A DNA stretch of 64,000 nt from assembly GCF_021917145.1 (NCBI RefSeq), contig NC_061077.1, forward strand, positions 7,995,298-8,059,297. Direction: 5' to 3'. The DNA is from Hypomesus transpacificus (taxonomy: Eukaryota > Chordata > Actinopteri > Osmeriformes > Osmeridae). Below the pieces are notes generated by a model. It did not search any database, was not told where the DNA came from, and was given only the letters and a program-made list of their open reading frames with translations. Position 1 is the stretch's first letter. Each line of letters opens with the position of its first letter. Made by a program: the position numbers and the translations under genes. Shown piece by piece: positions 25,501 to 37,500 of the stretch.

Positions 25501-28500
25501 CACAAACTGGAAATAAAGGAAAGGGCATGAGAGAAACAGAGAGAAAGAAAAAAGGAAAGTCTTATCACTAAGGGTAACCTTATAATCTGACTTCCCAAGA
25601 CTACAGCCCTAATTCAATCAAACCTGCAAGGCAGCACCTCTACTGTGTGTGTTTGAGTGTTCTCATTCAGCCAGCATTAGGGCAGCATACCTGGCACTGC
25701 ATTGATATCGCACAGCAGGTTTAACTGAATTGTAGCAACTAACACCAAACAACAGGATGACTGTTCCATCTAGCTGGTCAGGGAGGGAAGCTTGCTGGCC
25801 TGTCTGAGTCTCTGAGCTGTGAACTGTACCTCTGGAGTGAATCTGCTGCTCGAGGCAGGTCAAGCTGGCAGTGCTCCTAGTTCTAAGGTGGGAAAGAGGG
25901 ACACCTGACAGCAGAAAGAGACAGTTATAACAGGGGAAAGACATGCAGGGCTCAGACAAGAGGGTTTGGGATCTGTAGTCATGTGACCATGACCCCTGTG
26001 AAGCTCCGGACCCAGTTAGCGAAAGCAAGATATTAGTTGAGGTTTGATTTTATGATAATATATATATATTTTTTACAACACAGCTGACAAAGTGTTTGAA
26101 GTTCAAGCACGTTCAGTATTACTAAATCTTGGAATCTAAAACACAATTGTGCACATTCCATGCTAATGCAGTATTATTAGCTACTTCAGGAATATGTGTG
26201 TGTGTGTGTGTGTGGTTGTGACTCACTTTGTGCGAAGCAGGGGGGGTCGACTGAGGAGCCCATCCAAGGCAGAGCAGCAGAGCTCTGCGGAGCCTGCTCT
26301 TCCTCCTTACAGTAGTCTGCCAACCAGGAACTCTTGGTGGTGCTGTACTGCTCTGTAGAGCCAGGAGACGGTGGCAGCAGGGTGAAATATGTCGACAGTT
26401 AAACCAATAAAACCGACCGTATGATCTATGCAGTATCAAAAGGGATTAGTGGGGTAATGAGTGGTATTAGGCAGCGGATGAAGCTAATCAAATAGACATA
26501 AACTCCTAGCGAACCCTGCCAGATGAGAGCAGAACTCTGACTACGTACCCAAGAGGACCGAGGTGATGTTGATGTCCAGCCTCTGCTTGGCACGAACGCC
26601 CATCTTGAGGCGTGGCGGGTGCAGGCGGCCAGCGGCCTGCTGCTGCCAGTTGATGAAACAGGGCCACGGCTCGATGAAGGGCTCCCAACCTGACATGACA
26701 ACACCAATATTACTGTCCCACAGCTTGAACAAGGCCCGTGCTTCATCACAGCGCCGTGAGGCCTGCCTCACCAGAGAGCTCTCTGTTGTAGTAGTCTCCG
26801 GACAGGGTGAAGCTGGCGTTGCCCTCCTGGGTGGAGCCGATCCGCTGAAGCACATACAACCCTGCCGTGGCAGAAAAGAAAGAGGACGCGTAACCTTTGA
26901 CCTCTCAAAAAATTGCAAGATTTAAGGATTGGGTAGATCAAAAAAAATAAAGGATCACAAGACTCACGTGAGAAGGTCACCTCAGCCAGAGGGATGTCAC
27001 AGTCCAGACAGTCGTCGATGAAGCAGATGCACACGCTCTCTGCTTTGACCTCGACCCCAGAGAGAGGAGTGGAAGAGTGGCTGGCAGAGTCTGAGTCTGT
27101 CCTGGTCCTGGGGTGACCCGCCATGGTCTCTGCATTCTCCAGCAGCCAGGTGGCAGCCTGGTCCAGCTGGCCTGATGGGGCCACAAGGTTTCATTCAGTC
27201 TTATTGGCGGTACGTTATGGAGTGGCACCTGTACTGGCATTGGACGCCATTAAGGTTTGCCTTACCTTTGCAGTGGACAAGGGCTCTCTTGCAGTCATCC
27301 TTCCTGAAGCCTAGATCCTGCAACCGTGTCAGCTGGCCCTCTAAAGACAGAGGAAAACGCCCGTTCAACTTTCCTCTGGTTACATTTGTCCATTCATATG
27401 TTTTAAGATCAAGGCATCAAACGATTTAGATTCATCTCCAAACTACAAACATGCTGGACATGCTAAATCCCCAAACTGAAGTGCCCACCTAGCAGAGCCT
27501 CAGTCTTGTGTCTGAAGCTGTCCTTCAGGCTGCTGGTGGGCTCCAGGCTGGCCGCTGAGGTGCCGGCATGGGCACCGTCTGCAGCATCGCTGAGCTCGGG
27601 AGTGCCCGAGGTAGGGATGGATTTGGCGATAGCCAGGAAGAGCTGGACGTCATTGTAAGACAGACGGATGTCCAGAGCAGGGAACTGGATCTGTGAGGAT
27701 ATAAACAGACAGGTTGGGATTCGGCCATAAGAATTGTTTCTATCTAGGAATGTCAGCAGTTTGAGAGCTCACCTCCAGCAGAGGGGGGAAGTCCTCCATG
27801 TTGAAGGCGTCCAGCAGGCCAGAGCTGCTCTGGTAGGTGGGGCTTCCACACAGCTCCACCTGGATGTTGACAGGGTCGATGATGGACAGGGCTGTCTCCT
27901 GCTCGCTGCCCAAACAACAGGAGAACACCTGGTGGGAGGAGAGGGGAGTGAAGGGCGCATTAGAAACAGCTTAAACCCTTCATAAAACATTTGACTGTCC
28001 ATGAACATGACTGAAGTGGTCACCTCGATGCCGGCCAGGCTGCCAGAGAAGGGCCGGTCCAGAAGACGAGGCTTGTATGTGAGAACGGTGGTGCCCTTCA
28101 GAATGATGGCACTGGTGTCCAGACAAGACGAGTCCTCTACCACCACAAACTCTGTGCCTGAGGGGAAAATAACATGACAGATTTCAGTTCACATCCAAGC
28201 ATTCATGGTGTTCTGGTTGTATCCATGAGTTTGAATGTATGTGTAATGTGTATCTAGTCCAGTCCAGTATGTCTCTTCTCTCACCGGTCACGTTGACCTT
28301 GACCTCTAGGTAGCGGTCCTGGGTGACCGTCACTGTGGACCTCTTGGTAACCACCCCACTCTTCACCGTCTTGGGCATGACCGCCCCGGTGGTACCGGGG
28401 TCGCTGTTGCCACTGGGCCAGCGCTGGCGGGGCGGGGCGCCCGCCCCATCCTCCGCGGGCATCCGCAGGAAGTCACGAACCAGCTGGAGCCAATCAAAAA

Positions 28501-31500
28501 TGAGGAAGACCCTCAAGTTGTTGAGCACCACGGTGAAACAGGAGGAGTCCCGTGTGGATCTGATGTAGGAACGAGGGAAAAGGATTCAGTATAAGTGTCT
28601 GATGAAAAACCCACCCATATTCACCAACATACAATTTCACTGAAGTGAACTGACATGTACCTGTAATGCAGCTCAAGCTGCAGGGATGCCCGGTTGGTGC
28701 CTGTCTTTGAAGGCTGGAGGATGCAGTCAAAGACGTTGTGCTTGGCCCTGGTACCTGTGCTAGCTCCAGTGTAGCGAGTGTCGTATGCCAACAGGGAGTG
28801 AGACACCAGGTTGACAGACTTGGACCCGTTTGAGAAACTCTCAAACAGCAGCTTGGATTTCATGAAGTCAAACCTTTTGAGGGAGGGAGGAATTTGTTTC
28901 AAAGGGGAGACGGAAAATGCCTGAGAAGCCCTACCTCAATAGTATCATTTGCATGTGTCTTCGGGCGACAACACAAACACGAAATAAGAAGCCGAAAACC
29001 CACCTGGCTAGTGAGCATTTCTGGGCGCTAGCGTTCGGCTTGTCAAACAGCTCCAGACTGACATTCATCATGTCAACGAGGAAAGACAGGCTGGTGTACA
29101 CATCACCACTCAACACCGTCTGCAACCAAGCAAAAAAGAAATACTCTTCAGAAATACTCTTTTTACAATAGAATCCTAATTCTGAATTCAATCTCCTCGC
29201 TCTACCCTGAGTGGAAGGCAGCCACTTGTTATCAGTGTACCATGTAACAGGGTGTTGCAAATGAGGGTATGGCTGCTTGTGCTTGACTGGCTGTGTTCTC
29301 ACATAGCTGCTGGGGTCCTGCAGGTTGTAGGGGCGGAGGAACTCCTCCACAGGTTCCCCCAGGTTGTTATCCAGGAGCCCTCTGATCAGCTGGTAGCGCT
29401 CCAGGTCCAGGGAGCAGTGGACGGATGACAGGCTGCCGTGAATGGACATGTCCGGCACTGCGTGACATAGCTCCCTGGTGGCACGTAGGAAAGATTTAGG
29501 ATAAAGAATGTGTCACGTGTTATCACCACCCCCCTCAGGTACCTTCAGACAAATGTGCAGAACAACAATGAAATTCAACCATGTTGATCCAGTTATTCCA
29601 GTACGCCCGGTTTCTGCTCGACACAGATGCCCATCTCTAGTTGGGTCCAGTTATTCCAGATGGGAGAGGTACATGCAGACATAGCCTTACTTGTCGAGGT
29701 TGCGCTCCACCTTGAGCTTCAGGCGGCAGTGTTCCTTGAGTAGGTTGTCTCCGGTGCGGCGCACAGAGTAAGATGGGAAGACCAGGTCAGAGTCCGGCTG
29801 CTTCCCAGCACTGTCCCACGGCTGGCAGGGCAGACGCTCCGCAGCAAAGATGTCCATCTCCTGCAGGTCCAGGGCTATACAGTCCAGCAGGCACACATGG
29901 TCCTCCACTGCATTTACACACAGGAAGAATATTAGGGTCTATTCAACCCTATATCTATGCCAGTTTTTTTAATATATATAACACAATCAGGTTGGATGTA
30001 TAGGGTTCTTGACAGCACAGGGGGTGGTTTCAGTCATTTGAACTGCCTGGTGTGGAGATGGCACTGATGAAGTGTTCACTGTAACAGACTCACCCAGGTA
30101 GAGGGACGTGTCCTCCTCAGGGATCCTCCCAGCAGCAGGGGGCTGGGGCCGGTCCAGGGTGAACCCTGAGGATGTGGTGGAGGAGGCGGAGGGGATGGAG
30201 GAGGCGGAGGGGATGGAGGAGGCGGTGGGGCCAGAGGGCGCGGCCGGGCCGGGGGCTTTAGTCTTCTCAGCAGGCTCCTCCTCACTGCTCTTGGCTGCTG
30301 AGCTCTGTGGCTGGGCGCTGCTCACACGGTCCTTCAGTCACAAATGTTAAACCGTTAGTGATATGTCTGATGTTCACTAAACAGTTACATTCTCTACAAT
30401 TAACCTCCTTGTATGATTTTTTCTATTTTTTTTTAACAAAGCATACAAATCACAGCAATATAAGAAGTGTTTCCCCCATCACTGACTGACAATTCCTTTG
30501 GACAGCCTTTACTAAGATGTCAAATATTAAATGTAGAGGCCATTCAGCAGGTGCTCAGGGAAACACATTTGATTTGGGCCGAGCACAGAAGGCATGGAAA
30601 AACAATATAGGCCTGGAGATTGAGGGTTTGCAGCTCATCAAGAAATAATCCAATAAACACACCAAACCAAGCCTCACATCCAAAACATGCCAGAGTACCT
30701 TGTAATGGGAGGGATCCTTGTAAGCATTTGCATGCAATATCAAATTCTTGACAGACACAATACAACAATCAATTTTATATCAGTAACATATTACCATCCT
30801 AATGTGTCTAGCAAAAACTGTCACAGACAAATTTCAAACAAAGATGACACATTTCTTAGAGTTATGGATCTGCTTGCATAACCAACTCATGCTCAAGTTA
30901 AATCTCTGGACGTCTTGTATTCATGAAGCACTTCATCTTTGATGTATACTATATAAAGATAACTTAACTGTAGCAGAAATGCTGTTATCATTCTTCCTTA
31001 ATATAAAATGCTTCATAAATAGAACCATGCTAGGTGATGTCAGGGCAGTCTAACAAAAACAAAGTTGCGCTTCATGCAAGCAGAACTCACCAGAGATGGG
31101 AAAAAAGCATGTGCCATGGTAAGTTTCTCTACCTTGTCTCTGAGTGAGAAGGTACCATGGGTGCCTGCAGGCAGGAAGGAGTTGCGCACGCGCAGCTGGC
31201 CCAGGTTGGCCACGATGAGGCGTGGTGAGCGGGAGCTCTCGGGGATTAGAAGCACAGGGGCGCCCGCCTCGATGTCCAGGAGCACACGGGACGCTCTCTG
31301 GGGCCGCTCACGGACCTGGGATGCAGGCGCACATTGGAGGCAGAGGGGGGGAGGTTAGACGATATGGGTGGACAGACGAGGAAATGATTGTCTATTTTCA
31401 GCCCTCTCTAATGAAGTTAGACAGACTGATCTTTGCTGCTACTCCTGAACAGGTGCCCAAGGCTAGAGAAAGATTGAAAAGGCTGACATGGTTTGAATAA

Positions 31501-34500
31501 AGGTTAAAAAGGACAGGAGACATGCATCTAAATCATATTATTGTAGTGCTTGGATTCTTAAAGTATTCTGTTGTTATTACCAACAAGGGAAATTGGAACT
31601 ATCAGCAAATTGAAGTTGTGAACGTGATATCCGCCTAGTCAGTGACCTGTATGGGGCTGGGATTTAAGTGGCAGGTTGCCCAGAAATGGGCTTCAGTGTC
31701 CAGCCACAACACAGTAAAGATGGCCACCAAGCCTTAGGTCAGTGTGAGGGAGATTCAAGGTGACAGTTTCTTAGCCAGGTCACCCATGGAACCAACTGGC
31801 CCAGCACAGAACATATTGAAGGGACAAAGCCCCAACAAATGATTTAATACTTAAATATATTATGTATTTTGTAAACGTATATTACGCATATAATACAGTG
31901 TTGACTGGCAAAAGTCACTGTTAAATCTATCCCATTTTGTGTGACACTTGTTTTGTTCAGAAGCTTTGTAAGATTGAATGTTGGCGATAGCATGGTTACA
32001 GTATTTATATTAAAACCACCACTAGAGCTAGACAAGAAGAATAGATGACCCAAGGGCCAAACCTACAGCCTGGCCCTCCATTGCCGCCCTCTGCCTGCCA
32101 AGGACGTCCTGCAGCTGGGTGAAGTGCTGGATAAAGGCCACCACCTCTGCCTGGAAGCGCTGTGTGTGGACATACTGGACAGAGGCCATCTGTAAGGACA
32201 CCTTGATGTCACATTCCCTCTCCAGGTCGGGATCAGGCTGTCCATACCTAGACAGACAACAGTAGCGTCAACAGACTGGTAGAAATACAGGCCCGTCTGA
32301 ATACATATGATGTATTAAAGATACGAGTCATTGATGTGGTCCCGGGGTAACATACTTGTGGATGTTAAAAACGAGAGCCTCTCCACCTCTTGTGGTGAAG
32401 CGCTCCCTGTAGAGGTCACCATGTGGGGTCAGGTCACTCAGAGACAAGCTACCCAGACTCCCCTGCAACCCCAGGTCACCCTCTAAAATACAGGACATTG
32501 GTTTGACATTACAAACACGTTTTTTGGCTTAACCAAACTCGTTTCTGCAAATATTGACACACAGCATTTTGGATACTAACCAAGCATTTCTAGGTGAGCT
32601 GATAGTTTGGACACACTCGCTTTAGCAAGTTCGTTGGTCTTCTTGTTTAGAACAAGAGACAGGGAATGGACCTGAGAGTGAAACGTTAGTTAGAACATTC
32701 AATGATTTTAATGACAGACACTGATGTATGACTTAATGTAACAGCTGAATTACCATTCTGAATTCACAATTATTCAAAATAAAATAAAGAAATTCCAAGA
32801 AGCAGGATATTACTACTGAAGTACCTTTAGATCGAGTTTGGTATTGACCACCTCCACCTCCTCTTCCACAATGTCTGGGTACATGTCTCCCAAGTCGTGT
32901 GGTCCAGGTTCGTACAGAGGATGCCCTGGCATGGGCTGGGGGGACATGGTGGGCACCTTGACCGCGTGGTTGTTGGCAGTGGAGCCAATGCCAAAGAAGT
33001 CCAGAATGACCACCCAGGTCTGCAGCGTGATCAGCACGTCTAGGCAGTTAAAGTCAACATCCACACTTCGCCCAATGCTGCCATAGCGGGTCTTGAACTC
33101 TGGATGCCGTCTGTCCACCAGTAGCACATTGATGTGCACCAGTGAGTCATCAAAATCTGGGGTGGGTTGTGGGGAAGGGCTTTGTCTTGTGGGGGATGGT
33201 GGAGGAGTGCTGGGGCAGGCAGGGTCTTTCTTGCTCTTGCGGCTGCTGGCAGACGGGGTACTGGGATGCCTCTGGTAGAGCTGGAAGACATTCTGAGCCT
33301 CCTCCATGTGAGCAGGCAGGGAGCGGGGCATTTCTGGGTACAAGGCATTGGAGGAGGAGGGGCAGCTCTGAGACAGATACTCCTTGGGGCTAAATGTGGA
33401 GGGCTTTGGGGCACCACGGGATATCATCAGATGTTTGTACTTGGACTCTGGGTTCTGTTCCAGGAGGTCCTCCATCTGCAGGGAGCGCAATGTCAGCTGG
33501 ACAGACAGGGAATGGGGGTGATCCTTAGTGAAGTCGCCCTCCAGGTCTTGGAAGCGTAAGCTGACAAGTCCCTGAGAGCCCTGGGTGAGGTCAGCACTGA
33601 GCTGCACCTGAAGTTCTGCCACCCGAAAGGTGGCGTGCACCTGAGTAAAGGAAGGTGGCTGGAATGGGGGGCTGTGGGCCTGCAAGGGCTTGGGAGCTGA
33701 AAGCGAGTTTGACAAGGAGGAATAGGAGAGGCTGATGTGGGGTGGGTCCCGGGCAAAGAGTCCTCCCTGGGGGTCTGGAAAGCGATGGGGTTTGGTGGAG
33801 GAAGGGGTGGGTGGTGGAGGGGTGGGAGGCTGACTGGGACTCACTCGATGTTCTTCAATGAGAGAGAGGTTGTCCAAGGTCTGTAACACCTGCTCGTACA
33901 CAGGCTTGGCCAGGAACACCTGTGTAAAACAGAGTAAAATACTGTATCATCAGTTGACACCATTCTACTCACATTGAAAGGGTCAATTGGTTACAATGGA
34001 CATCGTTATCAATCACAGAAAAACATTGATGTAATATTGTTATACCTGAACTGGGTTAACAAATTTGCCTTCAACTCTGAGTAATCCTGTACTTTGATAT
34101 GGTTCCTCCGTAGTTAGAAAGGGGAACTGGGTATCTTCCTCATCGATGGAGACTTTTTCCAAGGTAAACTGAATAGTTGTGTCTTTCAGAATATGAAAGG
34201 CTGTGTGAGAAAATGGAAACAAGTAATTACTTAAATTATTACAAACTACGTACCTGGACACACAAAAGTGGTCACTCATCCTGCAGTAAACGTATTCATC
34301 AAATAATTAACTCTCACCTTTTCCACGGCTTAGAGATTCAAAGAAGTCATGGCGGGTAAACTGTGGCTCCTCCTGATTAGCATTGCTATTATGGGAAGGG
34401 GACATGCTGGAGCCAGCACTGCTGTCATTTCTGGTTGTCTTCCGTAAAACAAGGTGACTTGTATTGAGCGAGTAGAGTCGAATATCCTTTACCAACACCT

Positions 34501-37500
34501 GTAACCTCTCACCTTGAGAGTCCTGGCCAGTCACAAAGTTCTGTATGGTTATACTTCCTAAATGACCAACCAGAAGTTCGGGGTGACCAGGTTTACGAGG
34601 GATGGATACGACAGGTGACTCAATGCTGACGTTCAGGGTCAGTTTCACCATGAATGAGTCTAAAGTGGGTTCTTCCTCCTGTATAGTGAGATCCTCCTCT
34701 TCCTCAAAGGGATAGGTCCAGTTAGGTCCACTTTGGCTCTGAGTCCGAGATCTCCTGGAGGGCGTCTCAAAAAGAGAAACCATCCCACTGTATTCTGCAG
34801 TCTTGGTGGCCAGCACTGTGGACACTTTAGTAGCAGCTGTTTTCAGCATAGATCTGAAGTTGTCCTCCACCTCGTTGGCAGACAGACTGAGCTCTTTCAG
34901 GAACTTGGCAGAATGGTTGTAGTGTAAGGATGCCATCTGAAGCTGTAAAGAGCACTCTCCTTGAGACTTCTCCATGAGGTGAAAGTTCAAGGCCTCTGAA
35001 GGGGAACTTCCAGCACCTGCAAAGAAGGCTACCCCTCCAACTGAAGAATCTTCCTCTACATTCCCAATGCTGACCACAAACTGACTCCTCCCTCCTTCCT
35101 GAGTAAGGTCAACCAGCTGCATGGACCCTAGCGAACCATTGACATCCAGACGGCTGCCCATGGACAGATTGACCTTGGTGCCATTAATGCTGGCAGTAGC
35201 AATCTTTATACCTCTCTTTTCCCTGCCAAGGACAGTCCCTGTGGCCACGGTACGAAGGAGTAGTAGGTTGAGCCGATGGATCTCCACCGTTAGCTCTTTG
35301 TTCTGATCGTAGGTGGACTGGAAGGTCTCATCCTGGTCCTCACCTGTAGGTAATGGAGAGGGCTGCTGAGTTGATGGAGTCCAGGTAGTTTCCTCCTTGG
35401 GGAAAGACTGCTGTAAGAACTTTAATAGTTCCACCATGGTTTCTGGGTTGAGAATGATGTCCAGGTTGTTGACCTGCAGGGTGGTTACTTGGAGCGAGCT
35501 GTCCAAGTTCATGGAAGGGCAGTCGGAACTGACAAACTGGTACTCCAGCCTGATTAGGGCCTCCTGGTCCCTGAGGAAGGAGCTGAAGGGAGAGATTTTG
35601 TCAAAGAGCATCCCAGAGGATGAGCCACGATGAAAGGATGGGTGCTTAGGGGATCTTCCCTCAGGTGAGTTGGGGGAGGAAGGTTGGCTTTCACGGAGGC
35701 TGCCTGTGGGCACATCAAAGCTGAGGTGTTTGTGAGAGGCCACCAGGAGGTCAAAGTCAGAGCCATAGGTCTGTAACGTGTCCACCAGCAAGAGTCCATG
35801 AACAGTTAGAGAAACCTCAGCATCATAAGGCCGCTTTACAAAATGGGCATTGGTGCCAAAGACCTTAAGGACTGAGATGTAGCGTCCGTTGCTCTCCACG
35901 CCCAGCTGCATGTAATTAATGTTGAACTCGGCCAGGAGGAGCCGAGACTCCACCAGGACTTCTCGTGTGTGCTGCTCCAGGGTCATTACACTCTGGGTCA
36001 TGTTTTTAGCTGAGCCCTGGAGTTTCCACTGGCTGTCTTCTCTTTGAAAGATCTTCTCATGGCGCAGTGTCAAGGGGTCTGGGGATTTGACACTCTGGCC
36101 TTTTCCCTCGATTTCCTCTCCATCTGCAGGCGTGCTAAGCCGGGCTAGACAGCTCCTGAGCGCAGTCATCTTCTCCAGGTTGATGTGTACCTTCAGGTCT
36201 GGTAGAGTGCCTGAGAGGACAGCCCCGGGGAGCTGGGGATCCGAGGTGTAACGCAGCCTCTGCTCCAGCTGCAACAGCACATTGAACTTCTCTACCACAT
36301 GAGTGGGCCCAACTTCACTCTCCTGGAGGTGCTTCCAGTTGTCTTTGTATCGACCTACCATGATCTGCAAGTCTTTGAAAGATAGGGAATACTTTTCATA
36401 CAGGTTTCTGCAGAAGGCTTGAGCGCCCTCGGGGGACTTAAAGCTGGGGAGTTCATGGCTCTTAGTGTGGTCTTTGGACATGGTCTCAAATTCAGGGGCT
36501 GGAGACTCGGGAGGTGTGGCCAGTGGAGTCTGGTACTCTTCGTCACTCAGCTCCTCTCCCTCTGGCTGAGAGATCTTGGACTTGGCTTTTGTGTCCTCTT
36601 TAGAAAGCAGAACAGGGAACAGGTTTATACCTTTCAGCAAATGCAAAAAAGAAAAACTATCTCAGACAAGCCTTGAGGATGATAAGCTAATTTACCTTGA
36701 GAATTAGTGAGAAGAATGCGGCCCAGATCAACCACAACTAGCATGGGGTCCTCGGATTGAAAGTCATCAGGAAAGATAACTTGGGGTGCACAGATGTCCA
36801 GCTTCATGGTCCAGCGCTTACTATTCTCCTATCGTGACACATGAAATACTTTCAGCACTAGCATTTAGCACTAAGGACATTGTTTGTATGTAGCTGATAT
36901 TAGTTAAAAGTAGATCAATCAAAGGATTCTGTGAGTATTCCCATTTAATTCAATCTTACAATGAACTCTCCAACCAGCAGCTGGTCGATAGTTTGTCTGA
37001 TCTCTGCCTTGGTCTGCATTTTCAGCTTGTTATACTGCCTCCTGGCAGCTTCTGCTACCTTCAGCTCCAGCTCAGACTGGTACCCAAAGCCTGAACAACA
37101 GACAGGATGAACAGGACATGTCTTTATATTCTATTTAAATTCTCCTTAAATTAAGCTGCTCTGCTCCAAAAGGATCAGACATGTACATTTCCGGACATTA
37201 CATAACAACAGTCACCAGCTTATGATATCAATGCATGATTACAATACACTATGCTGTTGCAATGCTTTAGATGCATCTTACCTGAAGTATGGACCCTTCC
37301 TTTGTAGAAGAAATCTGTCACTTTCTTGATGGCTTGGGGGTTATAGATGATATTGAGTGGGCTGGTTTTCACATCCAGTCTCCTCTCAAATGAACTTCTC
37401 ACAGGGTTGCGCTCATAGATCATTTCAAACACAGGAGGTGCTGTTGATTCAGGGCCTAAAATGTAACACAAATTACAATTACATTGATTGGATCTCAATT

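Larger units (their letters stand above)
10502..27340 (-). other. vps13d: vps13d coding exons 34-69 (UBA, VAB/SHR-BD, ATG2_C-like, PH)
   Basis: Part of vps13d. Exons: 27266-27340 and 26968-27171 (UBA, LQDLGF core), 26772-26861, 26549-26689, 26227-26352, 25830-25904, 24862-24967, 24379-24531, 24158-24293, 23945-23992, 23704-23854, 23397-23613, 23009-23256, 22707-22898, 22449-22575, 22115-22257, 21856-21986, 21589-21764, 21340-21463, 20985-21220, 20776-20878, 20494-20651, 20275-20383, 19917-20099, 19623-19727, 19387-19536, 19123-19272, 18874-18970, 18613-18761, 18150-18284, 17906-18073, 14433-14565, 13806-14001, 11370-11501, 10777-11017, 10502-10633. The VAB region binds the Miro adaptor in human. 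The glycine-rich [10 protein letters not shown] / GIIGGLTSV segments (exons 64-66) are the most conserved. Confidence 0.9.
27489..36597 (-). other. vps13d: vps13d coding exons 18-33 (body, including two giant exons)
   Basis: Part of vps13d. Exons: 34318-36597 (2,280 nt), 34046-34200, 32825-33919 (1,095 nt), 32581-32671, 32356-32482, 32067-32247, 31133-31315, 30094-30331, 29691-29907, 29303-29474, 29004-29119, 28661-28873, 28285-28559, 28024-28157, 27773-27928, 27489-27690. The giant exon opens with an acidic segment ([15 protein letters not shown], residues about 755-769) that matches the human region reported to hold a phospho-FFAT VAP-binding site. Exon 25 (30094-30331) is low-complexity Ser/Pro/Ala and poorly conserved. 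Exon 20 has a Pro-rich linker. The remainder tracks human VPS13D closely. Confidence 0.9.
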
